Shown here: piece after piece, positions 59,936 through 64,000 of the stretch
Numbering within the stretch: position 1 is the stretch's first letter
How the letters are laid out: each line of letters begins with the position of its first letter
Source of the DNA: Maricaulis sp042095695
Lineage (GTDB): Bacteria > Pseudomonadota > Alphaproteobacteria > Caulobacterales > Maricaulaceae
Length of the DNA stretch: 64,000 nt
Reading direction: 5' to 3'
Assembly: GCA_042095695.1 (NCBI GenBank)
Contig: JBELMP010000002.1
Location: 1-64,000 of the forward strand
Position numbers and translations under genes: made by a program
Notes under the pieces: generated by a model
Database searches by the model: none
The model's input: only the letters and a program-made list of their open reading frames with translations
Told to the model about the DNA's origin: nothing

Positions 59936-60727
59936 ATGCAGCTGACGCGGCGCTCCATGCTGCAGGCAACACTGGCGACCGGCATTATCGGATTGACGTC
60001 TCGTTCAGCCGCGCCCGGAATGCTGTCTGATCAGATACGCCTCGACAGTTCGCCACTGCACCGACGCGATCCGTTGGCATGCCTTGTCAATATGGACCGA
60101 TCAGATATCGGGTCCCTGCTGCTCGCGCCTCCGGCGGGCCCGTCCCAGGCAGCGACCCGCATCGCCAATGACAGGCTCGCGCGATGGACCGCCCAGGCGC
60201 CCGACCGCTTTCAGGGCCTGGCAACGCTCGTCACCGGAGGCTCTGAGAGTATTTCGGACCAATTGCAGCGGATTGCTGATCACCCGTCCCTTCTGGGTGT
60301 GCGGCTCCAGCCGGGATCAGCCTGGCTTGATCATCCGCGATATCACCGTCTCATGGCGGTCGCGTCAGACCGGCAATTGCCGCTTTTCCTGCCAGGTACA
60401 TCGCTTGATGAGACACATCACGTCTTACGGCTCATCCTCAACGGAATATTTGATCGCCATGACCGCCTCCTTGTCCTTATGGAGGGCGAAAGCGAGCGGC
60501 TTGCCCATCACATCGCCAGGCTGGACGCGCTTTATCGCGGTCACGTAGAGGACCCGTCCTATTCAGGCCGCCTTGCGCGCCTGACCGAAGCGCCAAGCGT
60601 CTATCTTCTCCGCCATGTCCGGACCATTGCGCGATGGGATGCGCCGGGCGAAACAGTCACGGCATCACAGCCCGTCACCTCAATGCTTTTGCCGCTTCGC
60701 ATGCCAGACATTCTCCGGACTGTCTGA
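59936..60727 (+). CDS. Tat-exported amidohydrolase-like protein, apparently without a metal site
   Basis: A 263-residue protein from the ATG at 59936. The N-terminus MQLTRRSMLQATLATGIIGL carries the twin-arginine motif RRSML. The body matches amidohydrolase_2-type barrels: NDRLARWTAQAPDRFQGLATLV, LLGVRLQPGSAWLDHPRYHRLMAVASDRQLPLFLPG and LLVLMEGESERLAHHIARLDALYRG. The usual first HxH metal pair and the strong His/Asp set are not seen, so it may be inactive or use another chemistry. It has no sure substrate. An alternative reading is a truncated relative of decarboxylase-like lyases. Confidence 0.65.
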   Translation: MQLTRRSMLQATLATGIIGLTSRSAAPGMLSDQIRLDSSPLHRRDPLACLVNMDRSDIGSLLLAPPAGPSQAATRIANDRLARWTAQAPDRFQGLATLVTGGSESISDQLQRIADHPSLLGVRLQPGSAWLDHPRYHRLMAVASDRQLPLFLPGTSLDETHHVLRLILNGIFDRHDRLLVLMEGESERLAHHIARLDALYRGHVEDPSYSGRLARLTEAPSVYLLRHVRTIARWDAPGETVTASQPVTSMLLPLRMPDILRTV

Positions 60728-60811
60728 ACGGTAACGCATTGCGCGCTTGATTTTGTCCTCCTGCCGCGCTCCTCTCCCTATCGTGTTGATTATACGGATG
60801 GGGAGCCGTTC

Positions 60812-62404
60812 ATGTCCGAGACTGAGACCAAGCCTGCACGCCGAAACGCCTTTACGCGATTTCTTGATGGCGTCGAATGGCTGGGCAATCTCCTGCCCCA
60901 TCCCGTAACCCTGTTTGCGCTGCTGGCCGTCGCAATCATCATCCTCTCCGGTATTCTCGGCGCGATCGGCCTGGCAGTAGAAGATCCGCGGCCAGCCGGC
61001 GCGCGCGGCGTAGCCGATGACGGCATGATCCGCGCTGTCAGCCTGTTCAATGCCGATGGCCTCCGCCGGATCTGGACTAATCTGACGACGAATTTCACAG
61101 GCTTCGCACCGTTGGGCGTTGTCCTTGTGGCGATGCTGGGCGTGGGCGTGGCGGAAAAGTCCGGCATGCTGTCAGCCGCCGTTCGCTCCATGGTGCTCGG
61201 CGCCCCCAAACACCTGGTCACAGTGGCCATCGTCTTCGCCGGCATTGTTTCCAATACCGCTTCAGAGGTCGGCTATGTCGTCCTCATCCCGCTGGCCGGT
61301 GCGATTTATTATGCACTGGGCCGCCATCCCCTGGCCGGCATGGCCGCTGCTTTTGCCGGTGTGTCGGGCGGATATAGTGCCAACCTGCTTATCGGGACAA
61401 TCGACCCGCTTCTGGCCGGCATTACGCAGGAAGCGGCTCAGCTTATTGATCCGGACTATATCGTCCTGCCAACCGCGAACTGGTATTTCATGGTCGCCTC
61501 AACCGGGCTGATCACGCTTGTCGGTTCGCTGGTCTCGATCTTTATCGTGGAGCCGCAGCTGGGCGAGTATGACAAGTCCAAGGCCGATCCGACCATTCTG
61601 GACGACCGCATGATGCAACCGCTCACCGGCGCGGAGAAGAAGGGATTATTCTTCGCCTTTCTGGCTCTGCTCGGTGTGCTCGCGGCCATGGCCTTTACGC
61701 TCCTGCCGGAGTGGGGCGTTCTGCGCAATCCGGATACGGGTGACAGGTTCAACTCGCCCTTCTTCCGAGGTTTCGTTGTCTGGATCCTGATCTTCTTCGT
61801 GGCGACCGGCTTTGCCTATGGCCGCGGTGCCGGCACCATGAAAAATGACCGGGATATTATCGACGGCATGGCCACCGGCCTGTCCTCACTTGGCCTTTAC
61901 ATCGTCCTGGTCTTTTTTGCCGCTCAGTTTGTTGCGTTCTTCGGCTGGACCAATCTGGGCGCGATTACCGCCGTATCCGGTGCAAATTTTCTCCAGGAAA
62001 CGGGAATGACGGGGCCGCTCGTCTTCTTCCTTTTCATCCTGATGTGCGCGGTGATCAATCTCTCGCTCGGCTCAGCCTCCGCGCAATGGGCAGTCACGGC
62101 ACCGATCTTCGTCCCCATGCTGATGCTGATCGGCTATGCGCCCGAAGTCATCCAGGCGGCCTATCGGATTGGCGATTCAACCACCAATATCATCACCCCC
62201 ATGATGAGCTATTTCGGTCTCATCCTGGCCTGGGCCACGCGCTATAAAAGCGATCTGGGTGTGGGAACAATGATAGCGATGATGCTGCCCTATTCGATCT
62301 TCTTCATTCTGACCTGGAGCAGCTTTTTCTTCCTGTGGACCTTTGGCTTGGACCTCCCGGTTGGACCAGGATCTCCAACCTATTATCCAACCGACGCTGG
62401 CTAG
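60812..62404 (+). CDS. AbgT-family transporter
   Basis: A 530-residue inner-membrane protein with about 11 to 12 helices. FLDGVEWLGNLLPHPVTLFALLAVAIIILSGIL, GVAEKSGMLSAAVRSMVLGAPKHLVTVAIVFAGIVSNTASEVGYVVLIPLAGAIYYALGRHPLAGMAAAFAGVSGGYSANLLIGTIDPLLAG and SLGSASAQWAVTAPIFVPMLML are the AbgT signatures. Family members take up p-aminobenzoyl-glutamate or, as MtrF-like proteins, export sulfonamides. Which of the two applies is open. Confidence 0.93.
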   Translation: MSETETKPARRNAFTRFLDGVEWLGNLLPHPVTLFALLAVAIIILSGILGAIGLAVEDPRPAGARGVADDGMIRAVSLFNADGLRRIWTNLTTNFTGFAPLGVVLVAMLGVGVAEKSGMLSAAVRSMVLGAPKHLVTVAIVFAGIVSNTASEVGYVVLIPLAGAIYYALGRHPLAGMAAAFAGVSGGYSANLLIGTIDPLLAGITQEAAQLIDPDYIVLPTANWYFMVASTGLITLVGSLVSIFIVEPQLGEYDKSKADPTILDDRMMQPLTGAEKKGLFFAFLALLGVLAAMAFTLLPEWGVLRNPDTGDRFNSPFFRGFVVWILIFFVATGFAYGRGAGTMKNDRDIIDGMATGLSSLGLYIVLVFFAAQFVAFFGWTNLGAITAVSGANFLQETGMTGPLVFFLFILMCAVINLSLGSASAQWAVTAPIFVPMLMLIGYAPEVIQAAYRIGDSTTNIITPMMSYFGLILAWATRYKSDLGVGTMIAMMLPYSIFFILTWSSFFFLWTFGLDLPVGPGSPTYYPTDAG

Positions 62405-62441
62405 AATCGTCAAACAATCGGATCCTTTGCTCTCAGTAGGG

Positions 62442-62470
62442 GCGCTCATAACCGGTCATTCCGTGAGCGC
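62442..62470 (+). terminator. Possible hairpin after the AbgT gene
   Basis: GCGCTCA (62442-62448) and TGAGCGC (62464-62470) form a perfect 7-bp stem with a 15-base loop, about 40 bases past the AbgT stop. There is no long T-run, so termination is uncertain. Confidence 0.4.
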
Positions 62471-62568
62471 TTCCGGTTGAAATTCCAAGTTTCACGCCAT
62501 TTTACATTGCGGCGGATTTAAGTCCGACGTATCGATGTGTTCGCGTTTAGATATGGGATCCTTGCCAA

Positions 62569-62618
62569 TGCAATCCCGCTATGCATACATATGCATGCAA
62601 TTGCATACTCGCTGCATG
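62569..62618 (+). promoter_or_regulatory. Tandem helically phased TGCAT operator before the RHH-PspA operon
   Basis: TGCAT words start at 62582, 62592, 62602 and 62613, that is 10, 10 and 11 bp apart, one helix turn each. A TGCAA variant is at 62569. The block also contains the palindromes TATGCATA and TGCAATTGCA. It ends 15 bases before the ATG of a predicted ribbon-helix-helix protein. RHH repressors commonly bind such tandem short sites cooperatively and autoregulate. A possible -10 (TAGATAT) lies near 62549. The cluster of four repeats is far beyond chance for GC-rich DNA. Confidence 0.6.
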
Positions 62619-62632
62619 AAACGAGGTCATAC

Positions 62633-63148
62633 ATGCCGAGAAGCGTTCCCCTGAGTGTCCGTATAACGGATGCGGATGCCGCATTTCTTGCCCGTTACAA
62701 GGTAGAAGGCGCGACGACGCCGAGCGAGAAGCTGCGTGCACTTCTGGCTGAAGCGAGGGCTCAGCACGACGAGGCTGCACGCTTCTCCGACAAGATCGAC
62801 AGGTTCAGCGCCCAGCTCGCACCCGGTCTTCGGGAGGTCCGCGAACTGCAGCGTGAAAATCGCATACGTTCGGATCTGGTCCTGCATCTTTACGAACGCA
62901 TGCCGGAATTGGCGGCACTTCTTGCCACCGGCCCCGTCGAGCATGCTGACCCACAGCAAAGTCTGGTCGAGTTCGAAGACGACCTCGCCCGTCTGATCTT
63001 TTCCCTTATCGAGGAAGTCCTCGATCTGGGGCTGACCGACAACCAGCGGACCTACAGGACCCGACTGGTTCAGAACAATTTAGAGCCGGTGCTTGAAGTC
63101 ATCGAAATGCTCCGCCGGAAGAGTTTGAACGAGGGAGAAACTCAATGA
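62633..63148 (+). CDS. Predicted ribbon-helix-helix DNA-binding protein with helical C-terminus
   Basis: A 171-residue protein from the ATG at 62633, with an ACGAGG site. A frame from 62537 would place the operator repeats in coding sequence. The N-terminus VPLSVRITDADAAFLARYKVEGATTPSEKLRALLAEA (about 5-41) has the pattern of a ribbon-helix-helix: a beta strand, helix one, a turn with TPSEKL, then helix two. The rest (about 45-171) is a charged helical domain with EVRELQRENRIRSDLVLHLYERMPELAALL and LARLIFSLIEEVLDLGLTDNQRTYRTRLVQ. The stop overlaps the PspA start by 4 bp. It is likely the regulator of this operon. Confidence 0.65.
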   Translation: MPRSVPLSVRITDADAAFLARYKVEGATTPSEKLRALLAEARAQHDEAARFSDKIDRFSAQLAPGLREVRELQRENRIRSDLVLHLYERMPELAALLATGPVEHADPQQSLVEFEDDLARLIFSLIEEVLDLGLTDNQRTYRTRLVQNNLEPVLEVIEMLRRKSLNEGETQ

Positions 63149-63831
63149 GCGAACAGCTTGTATCACGGGTAAAGCGCCTGGTATCGGGCGGGGTGAATTC
63201 CCTGGTCGATGCCGTCGAGAACGCATCGCCCGAGTTGGTCATGAAAGAGGCCATCCGAGAAGTTGACAGCGCTGTCGATGAAGTGCGCGATGAGCTGGGC
63301 CGTGTCCTTGCAAACAAACATCTCGCCTCGCGGCGTTTGATGGATGCAAGTGCCAAACACGACAGCCTGGGTGAGCAGATCGAAACGGCGGTCAAAGAAG
63401 GTCGGGACGACCTCGCCGAGGCGGCAATCTCGCGACAGATGGACCTGGAGAGCCAGATCCCTGTCCTTGAAAGCGCCGTCAGTGATGCCGACTCGGAGGA
63501 AGAGGAACTCGAAAGCTATATCGAGGCGCTGCAAGCTCGCCGACGCGAGATGGAAGAGGAACTCGCGGCGTTCAAGGAAAGTCGTGAGGAACAGCCGAGC
63601 CTGAATGCCGATGGCACACCTGCACAGTCCTCGGGTACCGAGCGCAAGGTCTCAAAAGCCGAACAGGCCTTTGACCGTGTTATGCGCGATGCCTCCGGCC
63701 TTCCCGGCTCGGGCGGCGCAAGTCGCAGCGATGCCGCCAAGCTGGCCGAGCTGGAGACGCTCAGCCGGAACAATCGCATTCAAGAACGCCTCGCCGCTGC
63801 CAAAGCAAATTCAGGTGAGAGCTCAAAATGA
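63145..63831 (+). CDS. PspA/IM30-family envelope-stress protein
   Basis: A 228-residue coiled-coil protein. RVKRLVSGGVNSLVDAVENASPELVMKEAIREVDSAVDEVRDELGRVLANKHLASRRLMDASAKHDSLGEQIETAVKEGRDDLAEAAISRQMDLESQIPVLESAV is the PspA/IM30 pattern (helix 1 amphipathic, then long antiparallel coils). The C-terminal ~60 residues are charged and partly disordered. PspA proteins polymerise on the cytoplasmic membrane when it is damaged. ATGA overlaps bind it to the upstream RHH gene and the downstream YqiJ-like gene, so the three form one unit. Confidence 0.85.
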   Translation: MSEQLVSRVKRLVSGGVNSLVDAVENASPELVMKEAIREVDSAVDEVRDELGRVLANKHLASRRLMDASAKHDSLGEQIETAVKEGRDDLAEAAISRQMDLESQIPVLESAVSDADSEEEELESYIEALQARRREMEEELAAFKESREEQPSLNADGTPAQSSGTERKVSKAEQAFDRVMRDASGLPGSGGASRSDAAKLAELETLSRNNRIQERLAAAKANSGESSK

Positions 63832-64000
63832 TGGAGATCATGGGGAGCGCAGCGGCGACCCCCTTTATCGTCGCCCTGGTGGTGCTGACTATCATCGCCT
63901 TGCTCGAAGGCTTGAGCATGGTGTTTGGGGCCGCCCTGTCAGGACTGTTGGACGGTATTCTTCCGGATTTCGATCTGCCCGATCTCGATGCAGACCTTGA
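63828..64000 (+). CDS. YqiJ/NfeD-like membrane protein, N-terminal part, cut by the right window edge
   Basis: The frame starts at the ATG at 63828, overlapping the PspA stop (ATGA), and runs off the window after about 57 residues. A membrane helix is visible (PFIVALVVLTIIALLEGLSMVFG), followed by ALSGLLDGILPDFDLPDLDADL. This leader resembles the start of YqiJ-type proteins, which have an OB-fold domain and usually stand next to the flotillin gene yqiK. Full length and the flotillin cannot be seen. The identity is therefore an inference from helix, context and partial sequence. Confidence 0.55.
   Translation, partial: MMEIMGSAAATPFIVALVVLTIIALLEGLSMVFGAALSGLLDGILPDFDLPDLDADL

Noticed and set aside
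62537..62632. Upstream start for the RHH protein
   Set aside because: It would make the phased TGCAT repeats coding, and the added residues (with HMHAIAYSLHETRS) have no role in the fold; the ATG at 62633 has a ribosome site.
1..64000. CRISPR array, insertion sequence, integron or prophage
   Set aside because: No regular spacer repeats, transposase, integrase or phage structural gene is visible; codon use and GC look even along the window.

Overview
The window is a gene-dense, GC-rich stretch of an alphaproteobacterial chromosome. The markers are a GcrA cell-cycle regulator, a PodJ-like polar localisation factor, a class I lysyl-tRNA synthetase, the long alphaproteobacterial dCTP deaminase, an UrcA-family protein and TonB-dependent/NodT-type outer membrane proteins. 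Together they suggest a stalked or dimorphic marine Maricaulales/Hyphomonadaceae- or Caulobacterales-type bacterium. The genus is inference. I see no insertion sequence, prophage, CRISPR array or rRNA operon.

Layout. 1-4.9 kb: a leftward fatty-acid/branched-chain beta-oxidation cluster (MerR regulator, two acyl-CoA dehydrogenases, PaiB-like protein, thiolase cut by the left edge). 5-12 kb: a secreted TPR-like protein, a PodJ-like protein behind a cell-cycle-type promoter, and a TauE-like permease/TIGR02186/DUF3429 cluster. 12-15.3 kb: the PdeM nuclease and Lhr-like helicase of the ligase-associated DNA repair set. 15.3-24.5 kb: housekeeping and small membrane genes (MscS, two PaaI thioesterases, UrcA, DCC protein, MATE pump, PyrD, DUF952, an S24-like regulator). 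24.6-32.5 kb: cytochrome P450, TonB-dependent receptor, LysRS, a glycosidase-like lipoprotein behind a LacI-type palindrome, and glyoxalase I. 32.5-32.9 kb: a structured non-coding stretch. 32.9-44.4 kb: SixA-type phosphatase, glycosyltransferase, a duplicated-domain secreted protein, tRNA-Gly(CCC), S9 peptidase, dCTP deaminase, ApaG, TrkH, Hsp33, ArgD and an ABC permease. 44.5-48.2 kb: gcrA and phoR-phoU-phoB. 48.4-54.4 kb: a complete tripartite RND efflux operon. 54.4-58.8 kb: two tandem M13 metallopeptidase lipoproteins. 58.9-62.4 kb: a barrel protein, a Tat-type amidohydrolase-like protein and an AbgT transporter. 62.6-64 kb: a ribbon-helix-helix protein, PspA and a YqiJ/NfeD-like membrane protein running off the right edge.

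Most notable signals. (i) Helically phased TGCAT repeats lie directly before the ribbon-helix-helix/PspA/YqiJ-like operon and look like an autoregulatory operator for an envelope-stress system. (ii) Both podJ and gcrA carry upstream sites resembling CtrA boxes, DnaA boxes and GANTC methylation sites. (iii) A structured RNA candidate with a CCUCCU hairpin loop sits at 32.67-32.80 kb. (iv) A perfect LacI-type palindrome lies before the secreted glycosidase-like gene. (v) Half-sites resembling a Pho box lie before phoU-phoB, in a pho cluster that lacks pstSCAB.

All calls are from reading the sequence and translations. No database search was run.
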